From: Chromera velia
Taxonomy: Eukaryota; Sar; Chromeraceae
Assembly: GCA_018398765.1 (NCBI GenBank)
Contig: JAHBMJ010002256.1
Coordinates: 1-20,856 of the forward strand
Reading direction: 5' to 3'
Length of the DNA: 20,856 bases
Within the stretch, counting starts at the first letter, position 1, and each line of letters begins with the position of its first letter. Positions 8,882 to 17,788 of the stretch are shown here, piece by piece. Both the position numbers and the translations under genes were made by a program. The notes under the pieces are model-generated. The model made no database searches, had not been told where the DNA came from, and saw only the letters and a program-made list of their open reading frames with translations.

Positions 8882-11800
8882 ACTGACTGACTGACTGTCA
8901 AGCACAGCGACGAAATGTCCCCCCACAGCCAATTGAGTGATCCCATACGGTTGCGACTCAGGGCCCATTCCGTGCTCTGCCTCTCCCTCTCCCTCTCGGG
9001 AAGGCACCCGGTCCCTTTCCCCATGCACCTCCCCCCGATGCCCCCTCCCGCCTTTGTCTCCAGAAAAGGAAAAAGAGACTGCTGCCTCTCCTTCCATCCC
9101 CTCCTGCCGTCCCCTTTCTTTCTCCCCTTTCATCTGCTGTCTTCTTTCAGGACTCGAGTCTGTGTCCACACTCGGGGACACCCCCCTCCTTCCTGACGGT
9201 AGAAGAGAAGAAGGATTCGGTCCGGGGTCCCGAAAGCAGTGCAGGAGAGTAGGCTCATGGAGAGCCACGAGACCACACACAAGACCCCACGCATACAGAT
9301 TCCCCGATTCAGCTGCACAGAAGACCTGTCGATCCCTGGAGCCAATCGCTGTAAACCTCTCAAAAGATTCTTCATCCACTTTCCACCCACCCCCCTGACG
9401 CACGCTACCGCCTTGGCCCACCGCACTGAGCAGTCGTCTGGGACCCTTCCCGGCTGTGCGTTTTTTCTGCAGAAACAAATTCATTTGTTCGTTCGTTTCC
9501 AGCATTGACCCTAGCAAAAATTGATTTGACGAACAGAGAAAAACTCAAAGAATATTACAGGATGGTGTATGTGTAAATGGGTGTTATCCTCTCCCCCTTT
9601 TCCCGCTTCTCTGTCCTTGTACGCATCGAGAGGCATACCCGCAGGACGAGAGGAAGCTGAGGGGCATCTATTTATTAGACGCATGAGAACATGCAGCTGC
9701 GCAAAACCAGATGGGGGGTTGCAGGCATATAGACATGCAGGCATATATCGTGCGCACCCACAACTTCAGAAAGACAAAAGAGGGAAAGAAAAAAGAGGGG
9801 AGGAAGAAGACCAAAAACAATTAAGGGATTGGAACAATGACACAAAATAAGAGTGATCCCCATCATCGTTCCTCCCGAACTCTCCAACAAGACAGAAAGG
9901 AACATACCGAAGCAGCCTCAGCTTCTTTTTTGTCCTTCTCCCTTTTGTTACTCCGGACCCGCAACGCAGCAGGAAACACCACGTCGTCCTGTAACGACGG
10001 AGGCAGGTCCGTGGTCCTCTGATCTCTCCCTCCCCCAGATTCTTCCATTTTCATCAGATCAAAAAAAGGGGAAGAAGATCGAAGGGCGTCTTCGTTTTTG
10101 CCGTCTCTAGTTGAGGCTGCAGATGCAGACAGAACCGATTTTCTGACCACTGCATTTGCGACACGGTCCAGTTCTGCCCAGGCAGACTCTCTCATTCTCT
10201 TTGCCATCTCCCTCTCTCCAAACGCGACCTCAAATTCTCCCTCGACCCCCTCCTGCCTCTGCCCGTCTCCCTCCTGCTCTTCTACAGCCCCAGCTTTATT
10301 TTCGTTTTCATCTCTGCCCCTCAAGTTAGCTCTCAGTCGTGACACACCATTACTCTGACACACAAACCCGAGCCCGTCCACCAGATCCCCTCCTTCTGTC
10401 TGCCCGGAAACGGGAGGGGATCTTTCCCTGTTGTCCTCCTTTTCTTTTGGGTTCTCGGCAGGACGGTCTTCAGATACAAAGGAGGAAGCCACGCCCGCGA
10501 CCTCCCGCGATCCCCACAAGAAAATTTCACCCTTCATTCACATGCAAACACACGAATCAAACATTTTTAAGTTGAAACAGGCAAACGCGCAGAGGAACAC
10601 AGAACGAGGAGAAAGCGACCCGCACAAATATATATACACACACACACTCACACGTCCAGACAGACAAACTATATGTTTCTCCTCCAGAGACAGACAGACA
10701 GACAGACAGACACACACACACACACACACGGAGAGAGAGAGAAAGAGAGAGAGGATGAGGTCGACTCCCATCTCCCAAAACCCTTGCTTGCAGGCAGACA
10801 GGCAGGCAGGCGGCTCACCGCATCAGTCAAGGCCACAGAGTGGAACGCCCCCGCTGCGATCTCCTTCACACGCAGAGACCCCACTCTCAAGTCCAGTCCC
10901 GTTCTCTCTCTCACTTCTTCCCTTTCACTCTCCTCCAACCCCTCCAAGGCACTCACCCAAGGAAGATGCCGTCTCTGTCCCGACACCGAAGACTTCCGTC
11001 CCCTCCCTCCCAGGACCAATTCAGGACTAGAGACGTACTCACGCACCTCTATGTCCAGGCAGGTTGACTCCCTTTCCCCTTCCTCCTCTGCCCCTACTGA
11101 GGACCCCTCGACCTCCCTCGCAACGACCACCCCACACTGCCCCCTCTGATTCGAACCACAGGCCCACACCTCCCCTCCGGCTGCAATTTTGGGGAGGAGG
11201 GTCGGAGTTCATGAATACCCAGCACACGGCCGCACGAATGCAGATATTGCGAATGCGTTTTTCCGATAAAATGTAGAAATTCGCAACACATGCGGGCTTT
11301 GTTTGTACTCAGGCAGAATGGGAGCAAACACGTTGAAGGAACAGAATGCACGCAGGTCCCTCCATGATTGCGGCTGTGATTCTTTTCATTTTCCCTGCGT
11401 CTTCTCCACTCCTTTCTCCTCCCTCGCTCCCTTCCTCCCGAAAATCGGCGTAAATTGCCTTCCTTTAAGAGAGAGAAAGAACATGCAAGAGAGAGAAAGA
11501 ACACGCAAGAGAGGAAGAACATGCAAGAGAGAGAAAGAACAGCAAGAGAGAGGAAGAACACGCAAGAGAGAGGAAGAACATGCAAGAGGAGGAAAGAAGC
11601 AAGGAAGGAAAGGACGGAGGGAGAGAAGAAAGGAAGCCAAACAAAGAAAGAGGAACAATCGCTCTGACCTCCAAGCAGAATCAAATGAGATGACCCCACA
11701 GCTACTTGACGAATCGGCGCGTCAAACAGCTGATCGAAAATTGCAGACACTCCACTCAGAGACGGCAGCGCCATTCCTCCTATCCCATTCTTTCCAGGAA

Positions 11801-12746
11801 CGTTCGCACCCCCACACTCACACACCACTCTCCGGTCTTTTTCTCTCTCATTTGCACGGACCTGTCTCCCCCCTCCACCTGCACCTATTCCCGAAAGCTC
11901 AACTCCCGACATTCCCCCTCCCCCCTCCCCCCCCGTCTCCAAGCTGACCCCAACTCCAACTCCCGGCATCACCCCCCCAAATCGCCCAGTCAACCCCCGC
12001 ATGAGCCCGCCGCCACCCCGCCCCTCCCCGTCTCCACGGAGGCCATGCGAATCCTCACCCACACCCGCTCCTCGCAGAAAGTGCGCAAACTCACGAGCCT
12101 TCGCAAGCGACGCACCAAGCTCTGAAGCTGAAGCGACGGAGGTCCCCTCAGCTATCTGCTCAGCGCTACTAAAAAGTTCTGACCACACACACACACACAC
12201 ACGCACAAGAAACAAGGGGGGGGGCATGATTGTGTGTCCGTCCGTTCGTCCAACTGTCTTTGTTTCTGCCAGTATGAGTGTCTTTCCGTCGGTGCGTATG
12301 GCATTGACATTGTCTCTCTCTTTGTGTTTCCTCTTCTCTCTCTCTTGCCGCTTCTCTTTTTCTTTCTCTGTCTCTCTGTCCCCCGTCGCACCCACTTCTC
12401 TCGCTCTTCACAACGTCACGTCATCTGACGTCCGTCTATCTACCTATCCATGTCTCTTATCTGTCCGAACACCAGCCCATCCGCCGAACCATCAACCCAC
12501 AGGTTCATTTTCCACGCATCCATACTCCAGTCGACCGACTCACTTCCCCAACAGAAGACCAGCGTGGGCGTGCAGCTGCTCCCCTTCTCGGGCGGTGTCC
12601 AGACTGCAGTCATCCCATCCATTCAGGCACACAAAACGCATCTGTTTTCTTTCTTTCCTTCCGTTCCTCTTCCAGGCAAAAGACAGGTGCGCGCGTACAA
12701 AGACACACACACGCACACGCACGCACACGCACGCGCGCGCGCGCAG

Positions 12747-12793
<47 letters not shown>

Positions 12794-12978
12794 GAGAAAG
12801 ATGGATGCAAAGATAGAAAAACACAGGGAGACAGGGACGAAGGTGGGTAGACGGGCAGAGAGCGACAGCTAGAGCACGAGAACACATCCTGCCTGCATCA
12901 AGGATTGATCTGACTGACTGACTGACTCCAGTCTGTACTCGTGAGGAGCTTCTTGTGACTTTGCTGCTTCGTCGCCAT
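6256..12978 (-). CDS. RCC1-repeat (beta-propeller) protein, 11 exons
   Basis: Eleven exons join in phase with GT-AG introns into about 971 codons: 12978-12927, 12603-12544, 12178-11669, 11180-10819, 10531-9908, 9466-8896, 8478-8154, 7847-7703, 7302-7221, 6875-6759 and 6323-6256. Start: ATGGCG at 12978, preceded by GGCACG, a purine-containing eukaryotic start context. The product shows seven W-G or C-G blade motifs (FCWGK, VWACGSN, IFLWGSR, LYAWGL, LWVLGDD, MMAWGAN, LFMWGKG) and seven partners of the 'AAG..HSLALT' type (VGSSHLILL, AAGAFHSVALT, GSRDRQVFCAA, VGGHFVAVL, AAGKRHGLL, AAGETHSASV, TAIAST). RCC1 propellers have seven such blades and usually act as protein-interaction or GTPase-exchange platforms; the specific role here is unknown. 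Long Gly-, Glu- and Ser-rich inserts make it more than twice the size of RCC1 itself. The last junction is uncertain. Confidence 0.85.
6579..6702. repeat. Compound (CT)n-(CA)n-(GA)n microsatellite in RCC1-gene intron 10
   Basis: On the plus strand the order is CT, CA, GA. In the sense of the host gene it reads (CT)n, (GT)n, (GA)n. Confidence 0.9.
6759..6875 (-). CDS. RCC1-repeat gene exon 10
   Basis: Residues 912-949 opening DGRLFMWGKGGDGRL, the seventh W-G motif. Acceptor TGCTTGCAG. I placed the donor at GTGGGT (6758); an alternative phase-1 donor lies about 50 bases further on. Confidence 0.65.
7221..7302 (-). CDS. RCC1-repeat gene exon 9
   Basis: 82 nt encoding residues 884-910 with RARDVAAGETHSASVS, the second half of the unit begun in exon 8. 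It is too short to stand out as a reading frame and was found from the motif and the phases. Acceptor GCGTGCAG, donor GTTGGT. Confidence 0.8.
7703..7847 (-). CDS. RCC1-repeat gene exon 8
   Basis: Residues 836-883. Opens DDGRMMAWGANGSGQCG, a near-canonical first half of an RCC1 unit. The donor GTGAGC leaves phase 0. Confidence 0.85.
8154..8478 (-). CDS. RCC1-repeat gene exon 7
   Basis: Residues 728-834. Opens LGALWVLGDDSFSET and closes VKRIAAGKRHGLLI, with a Gly/Arg-rich loop between. It ends in phase 2 at donor GTCTGT. Confidence 0.85.
8851..8896. repeat. (CTGC)n-(TGAC)n microsatellite abutting a splice donor
   Basis: Thirty bases of CTGC units followed by four TGAC units. On the gene strand the TGAC part supplies the exon 6 donor, GTCAGTCAGTCAG. 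Confidence 0.9.
8896..9466 (-). CDS. RCC1-repeat gene exon 6
   Basis: Residues 537-726. The first part ends a blade (ERFTAIGSRDRQVFCAAESG), followed by NLYAWGL, an acidic/basic insert, and ITQLAVGGHFVAVLD. The acceptor is TTTCTGCAG; the donor GTCAGT lies at the head of a (GTCA)n/(GGCA)n repeat. Confidence 0.85.
9908..10531 (-). CDS. RCC1-repeat gene exon 5
   Basis: Residues 329-536. Opens GEIFLWGSREV, then is almost entirely a charged, Ser/Glu/Arg-rich insertion. It includes a Glu/Gln-rich stretch and an Ala/Arg/Glu-rich segment (MRESAWAELDRVANAVV) that may be helical. Donor GTATGT; phase 0 both ends. Confidence 0.8.
10687..10754. repeat. (GACA)n-(CA)n-(GA)n microsatellite in RCC1-gene intron 4
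   Basis: In the sense of the gene this reads (CT)n, (GT)n, (GTCT)n. Confidence 0.9.
10819..11180 (-). CDS. RCC1-repeat gene exon 4
   Basis: Residues 209-328. Opens GGEVWACGSNQRGQCG, has a Glu/Arg-rich insert, and closes VKEIAAGAFHSVALTDA. It is one complete RCC1 unit framed by acceptor TTGCAG and donor GTGAGC. Confidence 0.9.
11467..11600. repeat. About 20-bp minisatellite, six copies, in RCC1-gene intron 3
   Basis: Units containing GCAAGAGAGAGAAAGAACA recur with GCAAGAG starting at 11485, 11505, 11523, 11542, 11562 and 11582 (periods 18-20). On the gene strand it is a pyrimidine-rich tract. Confidence 0.9.
11669..12178 (-). CDS. RCC1-repeat gene exon 3
   Basis: Residues 39-207. It begins LFSSAEQIAEG and continues through a Gly-rich low-complexity insert to RQVAVGSSHLILLG, the end of blade 1. 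The acceptor follows a (GT)n tract; the donor is GTCAGA. Confidence 0.85.
12183..12204. repeat. (CA)n microsatellite next to exon 3 acceptor
   Basis: Reads (GT)n on the gene strand and ends only a few bases before the AG of the exon 3 acceptor, partly replacing the polypyrimidine tract. Confidence 0.9.
12544..12603 (-). CDS. RCC1-repeat gene exon 2
   Basis: 60 nt from acceptor GACTGCAG to a consensus GTGAGT donor. It encodes residues 19-37 ending TLVFCWG, the first blade motif. Phase 1 at both ends matches both neighbours. Confidence 0.75.
12702..12800. repeat. (CA/CG)n-(GA)n microsatellite in RCC1-gene intron 1
   Basis: Reads (CT)n then (GC/GT)n on the gene strand. It includes an alternating GC run (12732-12744) with Z-DNA potential. 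Confidence 0.9.
12927..12978 (-). CDS. RCC1-repeat gene exon 1 (start)
   Basis: Encodes residues 1-17, starting MATKQQSHKK. It ends in phase 1 at a GTCAGT donor that is itself the start of a (GTCA)n run. Confidence 0.7.
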
Positions 12979-14014
12979 CGTGCCTTCCCTCACCATGCGT
13001 AGGTCCAAATGCAGCCACAGAGAGCCACAGAGAGCGATGCAATTCAAGGCCACTGGAGTTTGGTCAGCAAGGAACTGCAAACGCAGATCGATTCATGTAG
13101 AGAGACGCCCTTCCCGCTCGCATGAAAAGACACAAGAGAATTTGAGTGAAAACGTGCTAATTGATATACGATCCTGTTTTTTTCTGTTAGGGGTTGCTGG
13201 CTCCTTCAACTGCTTGCTGGACCGGAAGCTGAGTCTACTGATGGCCTCTTGCATCTGTCTGTCCTGACTCTGGTGTTTAGACTTCGAGGCGAGCCAGATG
13301 CAATGAAGAGTGCATGAGCCTTGTCAGCCAACACATCAATGCAAGCAGGAGTCAGGACGTCATCTGAGTGGTACGGCGTCTGTCTCGTCTGGACGCAAAG
13401 ACGGATCATGGCAGCTCGACTCACGTACTGGGGCCGTACTACTGGCATAGTCACTGCCGGAAGGATGCAGCAAACCGGACGCTGTTGCAAATTCAACACG
13501 TCGCCGATGGCTCGCCGACGGTCGACTAGCTGTATACTAGCTGTTGCACGCGCAACACGTTCCGTTGCAAGTTGTGTACTAAGACGGATGTAGAATGGAT
13601 GTAGACGGTGAAATGGTGCCTCTCAGAAAGTCTGACTGGGAGTCAAGTCTGACTGCTCAATGTCGCGTCACAATCGAAGTTTCAGGGACATATCTCGCCA
13701 ACAGTCGCGGCTACAAATGTATGTAGCTAGTCTATGGACACGCTCCAGCCGACCTTCGTTCTGCTTTTAAGCGGTCAATGTACGTTTACACTATCGCTTA
13801 TCATTGCGACTGAAAATTGTAGGATAAGTAGCTTTTGCTACAGAAGCGAACCCAGAGTGGTGATCGCTTGGCACTGTCAACAAGTTTGGAGCCCCTTCCG
13901 CATTTGAGCCTGACGAAACGAGTCTTCTGGATTGGTCTAGGGGGTCTCTGAGATAGTCTGGAAGGAGACGGGAGAAGGAGAGGAAGGTTGAAAGAAGGAA
14001 GAGTGGGAGAGAAG
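12979..14014. promoter_or_regulatory. Head-to-head intergenic region
   Basis: About 1 kb separates the start codons of the two divergent genes, so it should contain both promoters. I see no TATA box I would trust. It holds a pair of related 21-mers (13481-13501 and 13540-13560) with identical arms GCTGTTGCA and CAACACGT and a variable 4-base centre. It also holds an 11-bp direct repeat of ACTAGCTGTAT (13525-13546). Open frames at 13206-13593 have no recognisable protein features. Confidence 0.45.
13540..13560. repeat. Short hairpin in the divergent intergenic region
   Basis: GTTGC (13543-13547) and GCAAC (13552-13556) form a perfect stem around ACGC. A related copy with centre AATT lies at 13481-13501, where the arms GTTG and CAAC are kept. 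Confidence 0.6.
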
Positions 14015-14540
14015 ATGATGCCATTACCACCAAAAGATACACTCAAGCTTTGGAATGTGTCTGGTGGGGATTTTCATGTTTTTCTATCGCTTTGTTTGGC
14101 CGGAGGTTTGCTCTTTCTTTCTTTCGTTATTGTAGGGGGAGCAGACAAGATTGCCGTCTCCCTCACGCTCTTTGGGAGGTTCATGCACTGTTCGATACTC
14201 TCCTTTCTGTTCCCTTGTGTTTTCTCTTTCCGTGTGTGTCCGGCTTTCTGTCCACGGTTTGAGCAAACCGTGTGGAGAAAATCTCTGTGTCCCAACCTTT
14301 TGCTCCTCTGCGTATCTGCGTGTCTCTTTTTCCTCTGCGTGGATGCGTGCGTGCGTGCGTGCGTGCATGCATGTATCTGACTCTTTACACACTCACCCCA
14401 ACGCTTTGTCTGTGGCGTTGCAGGAGGCGCCTATCGGACCAAGGAAGCGGAAGACAGTCAGCTATCTCAGTGTACCTCTCTTTCCATCTTCATGCCTCAC
14501 TCCGTTTGTTTCTTTTTGTTCTCTCTCTCTCTCTTTCTCT

Positions 14541-14589
<49 letters not shown>

Positions 14590-15348
14590 TGAGTGAGTGT
14601 GTGTGAGAGAGTGAGAGAGAGAGTGGGGGGGGGGAGAGAGGGAGTGATGCACGTGCTCACTTCAAGACACAGAGGTCCTTCCAAAGCACGGATGCATGGA
14701 TGGATGGTTAGATGGGTGGATGGGCGGTTGAATGGGCGAATGGACAGACAGATGGATGGATGGGTGGGTGTGTGGCTGCTCGGATATGTTTCGCTTGCAT
14801 GAATTATTCCTCTGGGGGCAGTGCATTGGTTGTCATGTACGTTGGTATGTTTTCTGTTTTGCTTTACACTTCTTCTTCATTCACGCTTTTGTCTCCTGCT
14901 TTCACTCTTGTTCCTTGCAGCATTGTATGAGCGCATTTCCTGTCGGAGAGGAGAAAGAGAAGGAGAGGGACAAGAAGCAGAGAGCCGATTGCCTGCTGAA
15001 CGGGTCAGTGATGTGGGAAGGGGAGTGATAGGAGGGAAGGGAAGAATGATTCTTCGTATTGAAGCTGAGAGTGGCATCTGATGGCCTGGCCATCTCCGTT
15101 TCCCTGTTTTTGGGTTTATGGAATTGTCAACAATACATCACATATTCTGTGGCTGCATCTTTGTGTGTACGCTTCAATGTTTGTGTTGTCTATCTTCCGT
15201 CAGTCGTTTCTGTCTAGAACTTGTGTTTCTCCTCGTTTTCGACAGAAAATCTTTCGAGAACCTTTCCGTGCCTGTCGTCATCCTTGCGTATGATAACGCG
15301 TTCATTGATTCAGAGGATGTGCACATTTGTCCTTTTTCTGTTTCTCTA

Positions 15349-15390
<42 letters not shown>

Positions 15391-16193
15391 TTATTGTCCC
15401 TTTTTTTTCTTGCGAGACGAAATCTTTCTCAATCGTCGCGAGGATTCTCGTGGACTGCGGGAAGGTGAATGGATGTATTGCTCTGCAGCAGAAGAGGATG
15501 CCCGATTTTTCTTTCGCATTGCAGCCGTTGGCCTTTGTGGTCTGTCTGCTGGGGGTGTATGGGTCGATGAACGTCGGGTGCATCTGTCGGATGGCTTCCG
15601 TGTGCGGGTACGTGGGTCTGTACGTGCATGGGTGGGCGAGGTATGGTGGGGGAATTCCATTTTATTTGTTTTTTCCTCAAACAGAGGGAGGGAGCTTCAT
15701 CGTGTGTTCGGCTGAGAGAGAGGCTCCTTCTGTTCTCTCTGGCTTGAGTGGTTGGATGGATGACGAGGCATGCGTGGTGTGGGTATGCTCAAAGAAACAA
15801 GAAGCTGTTGTGGCGTCTATCCTCTCAAAAACTCGAGATGCTGCCTTCAAGTTTGCTTTGCATTCGACAGTCTTTCTGGGAACAGAAGTCAATTAAGTCC
15901 TGGACTCTTTCTTCGTCTTTGTGGACTGCGGCCTGGATTCTCCTTCCGTTCTGACTGCATGTGTGCAGGTGTGAGAAAGTCATTCTTATCGGTGAGTCAC
16001 TCCTCTATCCTTCCCCCCACCCCCCACCTCTTTTCTCTCTTTCTGTCTGCCTGCCTGCCTGTCTGTCTGCCTGTCTGTGGTCAAAGGACAGAAGAAAGAA
16101 AAACGAAGAAAGGTAGTCATAGATTCTAGTCTGTCTGCCTGCCCGCCTATAGTTTTCTTTGAAGACATTTTGGTCGGATCGACACCCTTTTTG

Positions 16194-16231
<38 letters not shown>

Positions 16232-17398
16232 GACCACCGTCCTTCTCTTCTTTCAACCCTTCGCCCTCTCCTTCCTTCTCTTCGTTTCTCCACCCCATTC
16301 TCTCTTTCTGTTTCTTCTCTCTCTCTCTCTCACACACACACACACGCACGCGGCTTTCGAGTATTCCTCTCCAGCGCTTGCACGTTCGTTCTCGCTCGCT
16401 TTTCTCCGACCTGTCTCTATCCCTTCTTCGCTCTCTCAGGTGCGGGGAAGCTCGACGAATGTTCTCTTGTTGATGCCGAGCGGTGGATGTGCGTTGAACG
16501 ACTGGACGCGCCCATTCAGGATGATGAAAAGGGAGCAGACACACAAGACCAATGTGACAAAGGGGATACTTCAGCAGGTGTATCGATGAAGGTCCCCGCA
16601 CGGCATGAGAAGGAGAGGAGGGACGGATCAGATAAACGTGAGCTCGTGGAACGAGTCTGTGCGGATGTGACAGATCCAGAGGGGGCCTCTCGGAATGTAC
16701 CCAGGTCCTCCCCTCCCCTGGAAGGCGGCCAAACCTCTTCTTCTTCTTTTTCTTCTTCTTCTTCTTCTTCTTCTGTGTCTGAGCTCTTTTGGGAGAAGAT
16801 GAGGGAGGAGAGACTGTGGCCTATTCCAATCGGTCAGTTGGTTCTTTTTGTGCCAATGGGGAGCGGGGGATCTGATGAATCGTGTCTCTCCCTCTAGCCT
16901 TTTGTGCATCGGGGTGGCTAAAGGCAGGCAGACAATTCCTGAATGGACGGCTTCAGACGGCCCACCCTGCTTCTATCCTGCCGTCCTGTGGTCAGTCTGC
17001 ATTGCTCGTCCCTATCTGGTTTTTCCTCATCAGCAGCACCCAGTCCTCCATCCAGCAGCAAGGGGCAGATAGATGAAGTGGGACGGCAGGTGCATGAGAT
17101 TTTGGACCTGTGTTTTGCGTCACGCGTTCTGGGATTTTCTGTGTCTTGTTCATGTGATACATACAAGTGTGTGTGTTTTGTTCTGCATGGTCATGTGCAC
17201 GTGTGAATGTGCAGAGACGGGGGGGGCCTCGTTGTCTTTAGTCGAAGGGGAAGAAACTCGAGAGGTTGGTGAGAGGGCAGGGAAGGGATCGGGAGTGAGG
17301 GGCGGGAAAAAAGGGGCACGTTTTCCTTGGGAGTCTTATTTCTGTTTATTTCAGAGGGTGGAGATTCCACCGTTCTTCTTGTTTCTTGCTTTGTTTGT

Positions 17399-17453
<55 letters not shown>

Positions 17454-17566
17454 TGTGTGTCTGTTCGTTTCGTTTCTTTGCTTGCTTGTTTGTTTGACTG
17501 TTCTTTCGCTTCGTTTGTTTGTGTGTTTGCTGATTTCTTCATATTGTGTTTGCCTGCCTACATGCC

Positions 17567-17618
<52 letters not shown>

Positions 17619-17788
17619 TGGTCTTTGTTGGCAGTGGGAGCAGATACTTGGCCCGATTTTCTCTCAAGGTCTTCGCCCCTGTCTCTGCCTGGGTGGTGAG
17701 GGCGAAGGAATCCCTTCATGGCTGCGGCCTGGCAATGGGAGAGAAGAGGTGGCAGAAGCAGAAGAGTTCGGTGAGGGGGGACAATTGA
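14015..17788 (+). CDS. Multi-exon gene of unknown function
   Basis: A phase-consistent chain of 11 exons (about 386 codons) is: 14015-14056, 14424-14471, 14921-15003, 15246-15318, 15417-15464, 15687-15850, 15969-15991, 16440-16832, 17034-17166 and 17635-17788, with the 23-nt fragment at 15969 as a microexon; I count ten listed segments plus possibly unseen ones. Start MMPLPPKDTLKLW. Central part: VPVVILAYDNAFIDSED, then FSIVARILVDCGKGGSFIVC, VVWVCSKKQEAVV and CEKVILIGGAGKL. This alternation of beta strands and helices resembles the C-terminal half of class I methyltransferases (METTL/FAM86 type), but no SAM-binding motif I was found upstream, so I leave it unassigned. Exon 16440-16832 is polar with a poly-Ser run. 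Alternative: the gene ends at TAG 16895-16897 by reading through the GTCAGT at 16833. Exons 1, 9 and 10 are the least certain. Confidence 0.5.
14520..14640. repeat. (CT)n-(GT)n-(GA)n microsatellite in intron of the plus-strand gene
   Basis: Same order as the sense reading of the repeat in the minus-strand gene's intron 10. Confidence 0.9.
15351..15392. repeat. (TTTC)n microsatellite
   Basis: Pyrimidine tetranucleotide tract lying 25 bases before the proposed acceptor at 15416, within a short intron (15319-15416). Confidence 0.9.
16197..16345. repeat. (CT)n tract and nearby (CT)n-(CA)n tract
   Basis: Two arrays, 16197-16227 and 16317-16345, in the intron before the exon at 16440. The second is (CT)n-(CA)n and does not follow the CT-then-GT order seen elsewhere. 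Confidence 0.9.
16440..16832 (+). CDS. Largest exon of the unknown plus-strand gene
   Basis: Starts after CTCTCTCAG in phase 1 and reads AGKLDECSLVDAERWMCVERL, then a charged region, a poly-Ser run encoded by TCT codons, and FWEKMREERLWPIPI before a GTCAGT donor. The acidic and basic clustering with few hydrophobics suggests a disordered linker. Confidence 0.6.
16735..16774 (+). repeat. (TCT)n coding trinucleotide repeat
   Basis: Twelve or so TCT codons, broken once by TTT, encode a poly-Ser run inside the exon at 16440-16832. In-frame length variation between strains would be expected. Confidence 0.8.
17403..17461. repeat. (CT)n-(GT)n microsatellite
   Basis: Sense-oriented compound repeat within the last proposed intron of the plus-strand gene. 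Confidence 0.9.
17571..17620. repeat. (CT)n-(GT)n microsatellite just before a splice acceptor
   Basis: A second compound repeat in the same intron, ending 15 bases before the proposed acceptor AG at 17633-17634. Confidence 0.9.

Noticed and set aside
11303-11947. Plus-strand frame of 214 codons rich in Arg, Lys and Glu
   Set aside because: It is antisense to RCC1-gene exon 3 and to the intron 3 minisatellite; composition comes from the repeat.
12001-12816. Plus-strand frame of 271 codons
   Set aside because: It is antisense to exons 2 and 3 and crosses two introns with microsatellites. The minus-strand exons show RCC1 motifs and compatible phases; this frame shows nothing.
13206-13593. Open frames of 90-97 codons on both strands in the divergent intergenic region
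   Set aside because: No protein motif, no convincing start or splice context, and both strands are open about equally.
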